DNA of 64,000 bases from Phyllobacterium myrsinacearum (lineage in GTDB: Bacteria > Pseudomonadota > Alphaproteobacteria > Rhizobiales > Rhizobiaceae): contig NZ_JACGXN010000017.1 of NCBI RefSeq assembly GCF_014138285.1, positions 26,107 to 90,106 of the forward strand, written 5' to 3'. Shown one piece after another: positions 27,095-35,527 of the stretch (position 1 is its first letter; every line of letters begins with the position of its first letter). The position numbers and the translations under genes are program-made. The notes beneath the pieces were generated by a model. The model worked only from the letters and a program-made list of their open reading frames with translations. It was not told the DNA's origin and did no database searches.

Positions 27095-27727
27095 ATGAAA
27101 CAACCGCAAACCACCCAAACGCACTGGGATGCAAGACCCGACAAAATCGCGGCAGACGGTCAACGCTCCGTTGCCCCTCTTGCCGGGAGTACCGCACACG
27201 AATCCGCATCTGGCCCGCAACACGCCGGGCGAGGTCCGGATGGCGATATCCGCGACCTCTTCTCCTTTGAGCTCCAGCGTCTTGCCGGCCTTTCCACGCG
27301 GATTGCCGCCCTGTCGATACGCCCCAAATATGGCATTACTGCACGCGAATGGCGCGCCCTTGCCGTGCTGAAATATCTCGGAAAAGTACCGCTGCAGGAG
27401 CTTGCCAAGCATAGCGGTCTTCTTAAAAGCCAGATGAGCCGCACCGTTTCGGCAATGATCGAGCGCGGTTATATCGACAAGACCGCCAACCCAGGCGACG
27501 GCCGCAGCATTCTGCTGTGCCTGAGCGCGGAGGGCCTCGATCTGTCGGAACAGATTCTGGACGATTCGTTTGAACGCAACGAGCACATGCTTTCCACGCT
27601 CAGCCAGGCCGAACGCCACATGTTGATTGAACTCCTGCAGCGCGTAACGCGTAGCAGCACGCAGTATTACCACCACCTGAAGCAGACAGCATCACAGGAC
27701 GACTTGCAGCAGCTTGACGAGGAGTGA
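27095..27727 (+). CDS. MarR family transcriptional regulator
   Basis: 210 residues. A polar N-terminal extension of about 45 residues is followed by a MarR winged helix (LQELAKHSGLLKSQMSRTVS, then MIERGYIDKTANPGDGRS). The Asp-Gly-Arg wing is intact. It is at the centre of the catabolic island, between the leftward transport/deamination operon and the rightward CoA operon, with inverted repeats on both flanks. The most economical reading is repression of both arms, relieved by a pathway ligand, perhaps a CoA thioester. Confidence 0.88.
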   Translation: MKQPQTTQTHWDARPDKIAADGQRSVAPLAGSTAHESASGPQHAGRGPDGDIRDLFSFELQRLAGLSTRIAALSIRPKYGITAREWRALAVLKYLGKVPLQELAKHSGLLKSQMSRTVSAMIERGYIDKTANPGDGRSILLCLSAEGLDLSEQILDDSFERNEHMLSTLSQAERHMLIELLQRVTRSSTQYYHHLKQTASQDDLQQLDEE

Positions 27728-27757
27728 TCAACTCCACGCGAAATTTAGTTGACATTA

Positions 27758-27773
27758 TGAACTATATGGTTCA
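27758..27773. promoter_or_regulatory. Probable MarR operator TGAACTATATGGTTCA
   Basis: 16-bp near-perfect inverted repeat (TGAAC...GTTCA) between the MarR gene and the HMG-CoA-lyase-like gene, following a TTGACA hexamer at 27749-27754. It shares the AACTAT core with 27028-27039. Confidence 0.6.
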
Positions 27774-27806
27774 CTTACTCAACCAAATAGGGATGGAGTG
27801 AATCGG

Positions 27807-28733
27807 ATGGAACGAACGGTGGTCATCTGCGAATGCTTCGCTCGGGACGGTCTGCAACACGAAACCGCAGCGGTCCCGAGCGGCACAAAGATTGAACTGA
27901 TCAATGCCTTCACCGCGGCAGGCTTTGAGCGCATAGAAGCGACCAGTTACAGCAACCCCGTTCGCATACCCTCCTTTGCCGATGCCTCCGCCGTTCTGGC
28001 CGGGATCACGCGCCGCAAAGGCAGTCACTACAAAGCCACATGTCCCAATAGGCGCGCCGTCGAGCGCGCCATTGCGGATGGAGATGCCGGATATGGCGCT
28101 GATGAACTGAGCCTTCTCGTATCGGCGACGCAGAGCCACACACAACGCAATCTTGGCACGACACGCGATCAGCAATGGCAAAACATTGCCGATATGGTGA
28201 AATTGTCCAATGGACGCTTTCGCCTAATCGGCGTCCTGTCCATGGCTTTCGGCTGCCCGTTTGAAGGCCGGGTCGACGAAACCGGCGTCCTCGCCGATAT
28301 CGGGCGTTTCGCCGCGCTTGGCGTTACCCATGTTTCAGTCTGCGACACCACCGGACATGCAACGCCGTCACACGTAAAGCGGATCTTCCGGCGCATCGCC
28401 GATGAAATGCCTGACATCATACCGATAGCGCATTTTCATGACAGCCGCGGCAGCGGGATTGCAAATTGCGTGGCCGCCTTTGACGCTGGCTGCCGCTGGT
28501 TTGACAGTGCGTTTGGCGGTGTGGGCGGCCATCCCGCGCAAATCCAGTACGGACAGGGCTATACCGGCAATGTCGCCACCGAGGACCTTGTCAACCTTTT
28601 CGAAGCCGAGGGTATCCATACCGGCCTTGACCTTACCCGCCTCAGCCATGCCTCGCAGCTGTGCGAAAAGGTGCTGGGCCGGCAATTGCAAAGCCGCGTC
28701 GCCCGTGCCGGCTTCGGCCATCTCGCAGCATAG
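27807..28733 (+). CDS. HMG-CoA lyase-like DRE-TIM metallolyase
   Basis: 308 residues from the ATG at 27807 (GGAG eight bases upstream; a GTG at 27798 is too close to it). FARDGLQHE near residue 10 is the family metal/substrate motif, SVCDTTGHATP and IAHFHDSRG supply the metal ligands, and GNVATEDL closes the active site. The loop that in HMG-CoA lyases reads GGLGGCP, with the catalytic Cys, is GGVGGHP here. The family splits 3-hydroxy-3-methyl acyl-CoAs to acetyl-CoA and a ketone; the missing Cys suggests a related but altered substrate or chemistry. First gene of the rightward operon. Confidence 0.8.
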   Translation: MERTVVICECFARDGLQHETAAVPSGTKIELINAFTAAGFERIEATSYSNPVRIPSFADASAVLAGITRRKGSHYKATCPNRRAVERAIADGDAGYGADELSLLVSATQSHTQRNLGTTRDQQWQNIADMVKLSNGRFRLIGVLSMAFGCPFEGRVDETGVLADIGRFAALGVTHVSVCDTTGHATPSHVKRIFRRIADEMPDIIPIAHFHDSRGSGIANCVAAFDAGCRWFDSAFGGVGGHPAQIQYGQGYTGNVATEDLVNLFEAEGIHTGLDLTRLSHASQLCEKVLGRQLQSRVARAGFGHLAA

Positions 28734-28739
28734 GATCAC

Positions 28740-29492
28740 ATGATGCAGCAAACCGTCCAATCAGCCGTCTTGCTTGTCGAGGATCGCGGCGCAGTCCGCA
28801 TCATCACGCTCAACCGCCCGGATAAATTGAATGCCCTCAATACGGCATTGACCCAGGCTCTGCACGACGCCCTGATGGCCGCAGACCACGACGATGCCAT
28901 TCGTGCTATCGTTCTTGCAGGAAACCCGCGCGGCTTCTGTGCAGGTGCCGATCTTTCCGAATTCAGCACCCTGACCCCGGCAAATCAGGACCTTGTTGAC
29001 AAGCGTGCCGACCTGACCTGCCGCACGCAGGCCATGATGCAGGGCCTGTCGAAGCCCGTGGTGTCCGCCGTGTGCGGGCCGGCCGTCGGCGGCGGTGCGG
29101 GCCTTGCTATCGGCGCTGATATGATGGTTGCTGGCACCAATCTCAAATTCGGTTATCCCGAGCTCAAACACTCGATCGTTCCAGCTCTCGTCATGACCGG
29201 CCTGCAGCGCTCGCTCGGGCGCAAAGCCGCCTTTGAAATGGTCAGTCTTGGACGCCTGATCGGCGCTGAAGAAGCCTTTCAGCTGGGCCTTGCCAATCGT
29301 GTGGTCGATCCGGACGCTGTTCTCGATACCGCTGTCGGGATTGCGGAACAATGGGCCAGCGCCAACCCGCAGGCCATGGCCGCCGTCAAGACTCTCTATT
29401 ACACCGTGGCCGATCTTCCCTATGACCAGGCAATGGCAGCGGGCCGCGCGGTCAATGCCCGGATGCGCGGTTTCAGGGAGACGCAGTCATGA
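28740..29492 (+). CDS. Enoyl-CoA hydratase/isomerase family protein (1)
   Basis: 250 residues of the crotonase fold. The CoA-oxyanion motif is NPRGFCAGADLSEF (residues 60-73), and the second oxyanion loop is CGPAVGGGAGLAIGAD. The Glu equivalent to rat Glu164 is present in FGYPELKHSIVPA, but the position of Glu144 is Gly, so it may be an isomerase, a hydrolase or a one-Glu hydratase. It is six bases downstream of the lyase-like gene, and its stop overlaps the CoA-transferase start. Confidence 0.85.
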   Translation: MMQQTVQSAVLLVEDRGAVRIITLNRPDKLNALNTALTQALHDALMAADHDDAIRAIVLAGNPRGFCAGADLSEFSTLTPANQDLVDKRADLTCRTQAMMQGLSKPVVSAVCGPAVGGGAGLAIGADMMVAGTNLKFGYPELKHSIVPALVMTGLQRSLGRKAAFEMVSLGRLIGAEEAFQLGLANRVVDPDAVLDTAVGIAEQWASANPQAMAAVKTLYYTVADLPYDQAMAAGRAVNARMRGFRETQS

Positions 29493-30676
29493 AGCCGCTT
29501 GAAGGGATTCGCATTCTTGATTTTTCCCGGGTTCTCGCCGGCCCGATGGCAACCCAAATTCTGGCCGAACTCGGCGCTGATGTCACCAAGTTGGAGCGGC
29601 CGGGCAATGGGGATGAATCGCGCTCATTTGAACCACGTCTGCCCGAGGGTGAGAGCGCCTATTTCTTCGCCTTCAATCGCGGCAAGCGCTCGCTGACGCT
29701 CAATCTGAAATCCCGCGAGGGCCAGGAGATCGCCGCAAGGCTGGCGGCGCAAACGGACGTAATTGTTGAAAACTTCCTGCCCGGCGACATGGACAATTTT
29801 AATCTCGGCTATGACAGGCTTTCGGCGAGCAATCCGGGTTTGATCTATGTCTCCAACACCGGTTTCGGCCAGACCGGCCCCTATCGTCATCGCCACGGCT
29901 ACGACACCATCTTCCAAGCTCTGTCCGGCGTTATGCACCTGACTGGCCATCCCGACAGCCCGCCTGCAAAGACAGGCATACCCATAGCCGACATGTCATC
30001 GGGCTTGTGGATTGCCATTGCCATATTGACCGGGCTGATCGGACGCGGGAAGAACGGCAAGGGATGTCATATCGATCTGGCGATGATGGATGTGCAGGCA
30101 AGCCTGCTGGCACTTGCCGCCGCCCGTCTTTTTGCGCTCGACGAAGACATAACCCGTTCAGGCACGGAACATCCCGGCCGCGTGCCTTCCGCAGCCTTTC
30201 AATGCCGTGACGGAAATTGGCTCCATATCAGCGCAAGTGATCAGCACTGGCCCGCATTGTGCACCATTCTCGGCCTTGATGCGCTTGCTTGCGATGCCAC
30301 GCTCGCAACCAATAATGGCCGCGTCGCAGCACGTGAACGGGTCATGGCATCCATGCGCGCCGCCATTGCCGCACGGGAGCGCCACGCACTTGCGCAGGAG
30401 CTGCGTGCCGGGGGTGTACCCGCCGGGGAGGTTAATACGGTGCGCGACATTCTCAATGATGCCCATATGGCCGACCGGAATGTCGTGGGTGCCTTTGACC
30501 ACCCGACCGCCGGGCGCTTTCCGGCTCTGCGCACGCCGATCCGTTTTGCCGGGTTTGATGATCCACAGATCGGGTGCCCACCGTCGCTCGGAGGCGACAC
30601 GTTTGATATTTTGTCCGGCGAACTCGGGCTCAGCGGTGACGCCATCGCCAAGCTCAAAGAGGATGGAGTGATTTGA
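29489..30676 (+). CDS. CaiB/BaiF (class III) CoA transferase
   Basis: 395 residues, standard length. LDFSRVLAGPMATQILAELG-ADVTKLERP opens the Rossmann-like domain; NTGFGQTGPYRHRHGYDTIF and PIADMSSGLW carry the CoA-contact region and the catalytic Asp. VPAGEVNTVRDILND is the typical C-terminal motif. It moves CoA between carboxylic acids, activating the pathway acid without ATP. Coupled to both neighbours by short overlaps. Confidence 0.9.
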   Translation: MKPLEGIRILDFSRVLAGPMATQILAELGADVTKLERPGNGDESRSFEPRLPEGESAYFFAFNRGKRSLTLNLKSREGQEIAARLAAQTDVIVENFLPGDMDNFNLGYDRLSASNPGLIYVSNTGFGQTGPYRHRHGYDTIFQALSGVMHLTGHPDSPPAKTGIPIADMSSGLWIAIAILTGLIGRGKNGKGCHIDLAMMDVQASLLALAAARLFALDEDITRSGTEHPGRVPSAAFQCRDGNWLHISASDQHWPALCTILGLDALACDATLATNNGRVAARERVMASMRAAIAARERHALAQELRAGGVPAGEVNTVRDILNDAHMADRNVVGAFDHPTAGRFPALRTPIRFAGFDDPQIGCPPSLGGDTFDILSGELGLSGDAIAKLKEDGVI

Positions 30677-30678
30677 CG

Positions 30679-31455
30679 ATGGACGCCACAGCACCAGTCA
30701 CCTGCCATCATGACGGCTCGATAGCCCATGTCGTCCTCAACCGGCCATCGGCGCGCAATGCCTTGAATTTGCCGATGTGCCTCAAACTGCGCTCGGTCTT
30801 CGAACAGCTGGATGACGACAATGCGACGCTGGTCATCCTGCTTTCGGCCAACGGTCCGGTCTTTTGCGCGGGCGCCGATCTGAAGGAACGCGCCGACAAG
30901 GATGAAACCTGGATGATTGCCCGCAGGCGCGCTTCCTTCGCCGCCTATGACGCCATCGCCCGCTGCCGCAAGCCCGTCGTCGCCCTGACGCAGGGACCCG
31001 TTGTCGGCTCAGGCGGCGAAATCCTGATGAGCTGCGATTTCGTCATTGCATCGCAATTGACCACATTCCGCTTTCCCGAACCGCAATGGGGGACGGTCGG
31101 CGCGACCCAGCGCCTGCAACGCGTCATCGGCAAGATGCGCGCCAAGGAACTTCTGTTCACCGGACGCACCATGCCGGTCGACGAAGCCTATCAGCGAGGA
31201 TTGGTTGCACGCATCGTTCCTCCTGATCAACTGGCTGAAACGGGACAGGAAATCGCCGCAGGCATAGCGGCAGCGCCCGCGCTTGCCATGTCCCTCACCA
31301 AGCAGGCCGTCGACCTTGGTCACGAAACTGATTTGGGCAATGGCATCCGCATCGAGATGGCGGCCATCGAACGGTGCCTTGCCGATGGCGGATGGCGCAA
31401 CGGCATTCAAAAATTCAACAACCGTACGGGTATGGAAAGGTCTGCCGATGAGTAA
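30679..31455 (+). CDS. Enoyl-CoA hydratase/isomerase family protein (2)
   Basis: About 258 residues from the ATG at 30679, two bases after the CoA-transferase stop. NGPVFCAGADLKERADK is the first oxyanion motif, and TQGPVVGSGGEILMSCDF keeps the Glu equivalent to rat Glu144. FPEPQWGTVGATQRL holds the second Glu. With both acids it looks like a true 2-enoyl-CoA hydratase, unlike paralogue 1. Its stop overlaps the ligase start. Confidence 0.87.
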   Translation: MDATAPVTCHHDGSIAHVVLNRPSARNALNLPMCLKLRSVFEQLDDDNATLVILLSANGPVFCAGADLKERADKDETWMIARRRASFAAYDAIARCRKPVVALTQGPVVGSGGEILMSCDFVIASQLTTFRFPEPQWGTVGATQRLQRVIGKMRAKELLFTGRTMPVDEAYQRGLVARIVPPDQLAETGQEIAAGIAAAPALAMSLTKQAVDLGHETDLGNGIRIEMAAIERCLADGGWRNGIQKFNNRTGMERSADE

Positions 31456-33070
31456 GGGTGATATCAATCTAGACACGATCTGCCCTTTGACCGTCGCTTC
31501 TGCTCTTGCTCGGGCCGCGGCCAGCGCTCCCGATGTGGAAGCGATTGTCGCCAATGATGAGCGCATCACGTATGACCGGCTTGCCATGGACGTGGCTGTC
31601 ATCCGCAAGGGGTTGCATGCTCAAGGTGTACGCAAGGGGGACCATGTCGGCCTGTGTCTTGGCAATTGCGTGCGCTGGGTGGCAACATTCTTGGCGCTCG
31701 GCTCGCTGGGCGCCATAACAGTTCCCATCAATACCCGTTTTGTCGCATCGGAAATGGCTTATGCGCTGGGTCAGTCGCAGGTAAAAATACTTATTACCTG
31801 TGACCGTTTCCTCAAGGTCGATTTTATTGCCCTCTTGCGGCAGATCTGTGCCGGGATCGATAAAGTCCTTCCCGATGCGGCCCTGCCTTTCCTTGGCAAG
31901 GTTATCGTCATCGGAACAAACATTCCCGCCGGCACCGTCAGTTGGGATGAAATGATTCAATCCGGCATGGATAGTGGAAGTCTTGAACCGGCAACTGTGG
32001 GGCCTGATGATCCGCTGCTGATACAATATACCTCCGGCACCACATCCTTTCCCAAGGGCGTCTTGCTGACCCACCGCAACATGTTGGCCAATGCCTATTT
32101 CTCCGGTCTGCGGATGGGACTGCGCCCCGCCGACCGCTTTCACAGCGCCCGGCCCTTCTTCCATGTGGCCGGCACAACATTGTCCATTCTTTCGGCCCTG
32201 CAGCACATGACAACATTGGTGAGTATGGACCGCTTTGAACCCGGCGAAGCCCTCCGGCTGATGGAGGCGGAAAAATGCACGCATTTTTCCGGCAATGACA
32301 CAATGGCACTGATGCTCCTCAATCATCCGGACCTGCCGGCACGAAAACTCGCCCTGCGCGGGGCATGGCTTGCCGCGTCTTCGACCATCATTCGCCGCGT
32401 CATTGATGAACTTGGCGCACGCGAATGCGTGGTCGGCTATGGCCTTTCCGAAGCATCGCCCAACGTGGCACAATCCTGTTTCTGGGAAGCAGAGAAAATC
32501 CGGGTCAGTGCCGCCATGCGCATACAGTCCGGTATCCACGTGCGCATCCGCACAGCGGACGGGAACGAAGCCGCAACGGGTCAGCCGGGTGAAATTCTGG
32601 TGCGCGGCTGGAATATCATGCAAGGATATTTCAACAAGCCCGTGGAAACCGCCGCCGCGCTCGATGCGAACGGCTGGCTTTCAACCGGCGATCTTGGGCA
32701 ATGCGATAGCGCCGGCCGCCTCACCTTTCTTGGCCGCGTCAAGGATATCGTGCGTGTCGGCGGTGAAAATGTCTCCCCCGCCGATGTGGAGAATGTACTG
32801 CACCGCAATCCCGCTATCCGGCAGGCCGCCGTTGTCGGCGTTCCCGACGAGCGTCTGGTCGAGGTAACCGCCGCTTTCGTCATTCTCAATGATGGGGCGA
32901 CTGCAACCGCTGACGCGATCATGCAATGGTCAAAGGGTGAAATGGCGGGTTTCAAAGTGCCGCGCCACATATGGATCGTGGACAGCTTCGAGACCATTGG
33001 CATGACCGCCAGCGCCAAGATCCAGAAGAAGCAGCTTGCGGAACATGCACGCACGCTTCTCGGCCTGTGA
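31448..33070 (+). CDS. AMP-forming acyl-CoA synthetase
   Basis: 540 residues from the ATG at 31448, which overlaps the hydratase stop. The P-loop is IQYTSGTTSFPKGVLLTHRN, A5 is VVGYGLSEASP, and A7 is LSTGDLGQCD. RLTFLGRVKDIVRVGGENVS is the hinge motif, and the adenylation Lys is in GMTASAKIQKKQL. It activates a carboxylic acid to its CoA thioester. Together with the CoA transferase it gives the pathway two ways to load CoA. Confidence 0.9.
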   Translation: MSKGDINLDTICPLTVASALARAAASAPDVEAIVANDERITYDRLAMDVAVIRKGLHAQGVRKGDHVGLCLGNCVRWVATFLALGSLGAITVPINTRFVASEMAYALGQSQVKILITCDRFLKVDFIALLRQICAGIDKVLPDAALPFLGKVIVIGTNIPAGTVSWDEMIQSGMDSGSLEPATVGPDDPLLIQYTSGTTSFPKGVLLTHRNMLANAYFSGLRMGLRPADRFHSARPFFHVAGTTLSILSALQHMTTLVSMDRFEPGEALRLMEAEKCTHFSGNDTMALMLLNHPDLPARKLALRGAWLAASSTIIRRVIDELGARECVVGYGLSEASPNVAQSCFWEAEKIRVSAAMRIQSGIHVRIRTADGNEAATGQPGEILVRGWNIMQGYFNKPVETAAALDANGWLSTGDLGQCDSAGRLTFLGRVKDIVRVGGENVSPADVENVLHRNPAIRQAAVVGVPDERLVEVTAAFVILNDGATATADAIMQWSKGEMAGFKVPRHIWIVDSFETIGMTASAKIQKKQLAEHARTLLGL

Positions 33071-33080
33071 GGGAGTCCCC

Positions 33081-34073
33081 ATGCGCATAGAAACATCCGT
33101 TACCCGGCTTCTTGGCATTGACCTGCCGATCATCCAGGCCGGCATGTCCTGGGCTTCCTCCAATGCTGCGCTCGCCCTTGCAGTCTCGCAGGCGGGCGGG
33201 CTTGGCATCATTGCCGCCGGGCCGATGTATCGCGACGATCTGGCCGCTGCGATCGACGAGGTGCGGGCGGGCACTGACCGGCCTTTCGCCGTTAATTTGC
33301 CGCTCTATCGCAAAGGAGCCGAGGAAATAATCGACCTGCTGGTCGAAAAGCGGGTTCCGGTCCTCGTTGCATCACAGGGATCCCCAAAAAAATATCTGCA
33401 TCGTTTCAAACCGCTTGGCACGATATGTCTCCACGTCGTTGCAGGCGAGGACCATGCCCGCAAGGCGGCCGATGCCGGCGTTGATGCACTGATCGCCGTG
33501 GGCGGCGAGGCTGGCGGTCATCCGCCGCCGGATCTGGTTTCAACATTGGTGCTGGGGCGTGCCATCGCCAAAGCCGTTCCGCATGTGCCGCTTGTTCTCA
33601 GCGGCGGATTTACCGATGGCCAGGGACTGGCGGCAGCCCTGTCACTGGGCGCAGGCGCGGCACAGTTCGGCACGCGTTTCATGTTATCGTGCGAGGCCCG
33701 GCTTCATGACGCCTATAAGGACCTTGTGCTGCAGGCGCGCATTGGCGATACGGTTGTCGTGGGGCGCGACCTCGGCATGATCCGCGTGCTTCGCAATGTT
33801 TTTGCCGACCGCATGATGGAAATCGAACGCCAGGGTACGCCGGAAGACGTCAGGCGCGCGTTTTTCCAATCAGCCTCCCTGAAAGCTGCGGCCTTTGGCG
33901 GCGACACCCAAATGGGCAAGATCGAGGCAGGCCAGAGCGCTGGCTTGGTTTCGGACATTCTACCCGCTGCAGACATCGTGAAGCGGATAGCACTCGAATA
34001 TGCGGCAACCGCAGCCGCCCTGCCCCGGCCCGTTCCCAATAAAAACGAGGAAAGAAAACTCCATGCTGGATAA
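33081..34073 (+). CDS. NAD(P)H-dependent flavin oxidoreductase / nitronate monooxygenase-like
   Basis: 330 residues from the ATG at 33081 (GGGAG upstream). IDLPIIQAGMSWASSNAALA and SQAGGLGIIAAG form the FMN barrel start, and ALIAVGGEAGGHPPPD plus VPLVLSGGFTDGQGLAAALS are phosphate-binding loops of the NMO/FabK-like family. Members oxidise nitronates or reduce enoyl substrates with FMN. In a CoA-catabolic operon a reductase for an enoyl-CoA intermediate is as plausible as nitronate detoxification. Confidence 0.85.
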   Translation: MRIETSVTRLLGIDLPIIQAGMSWASSNAALALAVSQAGGLGIIAAGPMYRDDLAAAIDEVRAGTDRPFAVNLPLYRKGAEEIIDLLVEKRVPVLVASQGSPKKYLHRFKPLGTICLHVVAGEDHARKAADAGVDALIAVGGEAGGHPPPDLVSTLVLGRAIAKAVPHVPLVLSGGFTDGQGLAAALSLGAGAAQFGTRFMLSCEARLHDAYKDLVLQARIGDTVVVGRDLGMIRVLRNVFADRMMEIERQGTPEDVRRAFFQSASLKAAAFGGDTQMGKIEAGQSAGLVSDILPAADIVKRIALEYAATAAALPRPVPNKNEERKLHAG

Positions 34074-35493
34074 ACCACTCCTGATTGACGGCACCTGGCG
34101 TGCGCCCTCCGGAACCCGCGCGGGCGATGTCAGAAATCCTGCAACCGGCCAGACAATCGCCCGCCTGCCTTTGTGTGAAAGGGCCGATCTCGACGACGCC
34201 CTGGCGGCTGCCGCCAAAGGCTTTCAGACATGGCGCAAGATGACAGCGCTGGAACGGGCTAAAATCATGCATCGCGCGGCGGCGCTTCTGCGCGAGCGGG
34301 CCGATACAATCGCCCACCACATGGTCCGTGAACAGGGAAAACCGCTGGCCGAAGCGCGCGGTGAAGCCAACGCCGCGCCGGAACACGTCGAATGGCATGC
34401 CGAAGAAGGGCGCCGAACCTATGGCCGCGTCATTCCCTCCCGCATCCCCGGGGCCCGCCAGATGGTGATCCGGGAGCCTGTCGGCCCCGTTGCCGCCTTT
34501 TCGCCCTGGAACTTTCCCGTCAATCAGCTGGTGCGAAAAATCTCCGCAGCGCTCGCCGCGGGTTGTTCGATCATCGCCAAACCGCCCGAGGAAACCCCAT
34601 CGGCGTGCATTGAGCTCGCCCGCACCTTCCAGGATGCCGGTGTGCCCGATGGTGTCATCAACATCGTCTTCGGTATTCCCGCGGAAGTATCCGAATATCT
34701 GATCGCATCCCCCATCATCCGCAAGGTATCCTTTACCGGATCGGTCCCGGTGGGCAAGCATCTGGGCGCATTGGCTGCCGCCGGGGTCAAACGCGCGACG
34801 ATGGAACTCGGTGGACATGCGCCGTTCATTGTCGCGCAAGACGCAGATATCGAGGCGGCCGTCCGTCTTGGCGTTATGCTCAAATACCGCAATGCAGGCC
34901 AGATATGCGCGTCACCAACCCGCTTCTACATTGAAGAGCCCGTCTACGACGCGTTTCGCATGGCCTTCGTCGCAGCAGCCAAGACCCTGAAGATCGGCGA
35001 CGGTCTTGACGCGGGGACGCAAATGGGCCCGCTGGCAAACCCGCGCCGGCTCGATGCCATGGACGGTTTTGTCGAGGATGCCCTTGCTACAGGAGCACAT
35101 CTGGATTGCGGCGGGCGGCGGGTCGGCAATGCCGGTTTCTTCTTCGAGCCGACAGTGTTGTCCAATGTCCCCGAAAACGCCCGCATCATGAATGACGAGC
35201 CTTTTGGCCCCATCGCCGCATTGGCCAAAGTTACCTCCATCGACGAGGCAATTGCACGCAGCAACCGCCTCGAATTCGGTCTCGCCGCGTTTGCTTTTAC
35301 GCGTTCACTTGCAACCGCGAACCGGTTCTCAGACGAGCTGCATGCGGGCATGGTGTCGATCAATCATTTCGGCATTGCAGCGGCAGAAACACCCTTCGGC
35401 GGCATCAAGGAAAGCGGCTATGGCAGTGAGGGGGGCGCGGAAAGCCTCGATGCTTTCATGACCGTGAAACTGATCAGTCATATCGGAGCCTGA
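34063..35493 (+). CDS. NAD(P)-dependent aldehyde dehydrogenase (SSADH-like)
   Basis: 476 residues from the ATG at 34063, overlapping the previous gene by 11 bases. The general-base Glu is in MELGGHAPFIV and the nucleophilic Cys is in NAGQICASPTRF. FSPWNFP and FTGSVPVGKHL are the cofactor motifs, and EPFGPIAALAKV is the C-terminal one. It most resembles the succinate-semialdehyde dehydrogenase subgroup. It probably oxidises the aldehyde made by the class III aminotransferase or the GMC oxidoreductase. Confidence 0.9.
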   Translation: MLDKPLLIDGTWRAPSGTRAGDVRNPATGQTIARLPLCERADLDDALAAAAKGFQTWRKMTALERAKIMHRAAALLRERADTIAHHMVREQGKPLAEARGEANAAPEHVEWHAEEGRRTYGRVIPSRIPGARQMVIREPVGPVAAFSPWNFPVNQLVRKISAALAAGCSIIAKPPEETPSACIELARTFQDAGVPDGVINIVFGIPAEVSEYLIASPIIRKVSFTGSVPVGKHLGALAAAGVKRATMELGGHAPFIVAQDADIEAAVRLGVMLKYRNAGQICASPTRFYIEEPVYDAFRMAFVAAAKTLKIGDGLDAGTQMGPLANPRRLDAMDGFVEDALATGAHLDCGGRRVGNAGFFFEPTVLSNVPENARIMNDEPFGPIAALAKVTSIDEAIARSNRLEFGLAAFAFTRSLATANRFSDELHAGMVSINHFGIAAAETPFGGIKESGYGSEGGAESLDAFMTVKLISHIGA

Positions 35494-35527
35494 ACACGTC
35501 AAATTTAGCGCCGGAGGAGGAACACAG

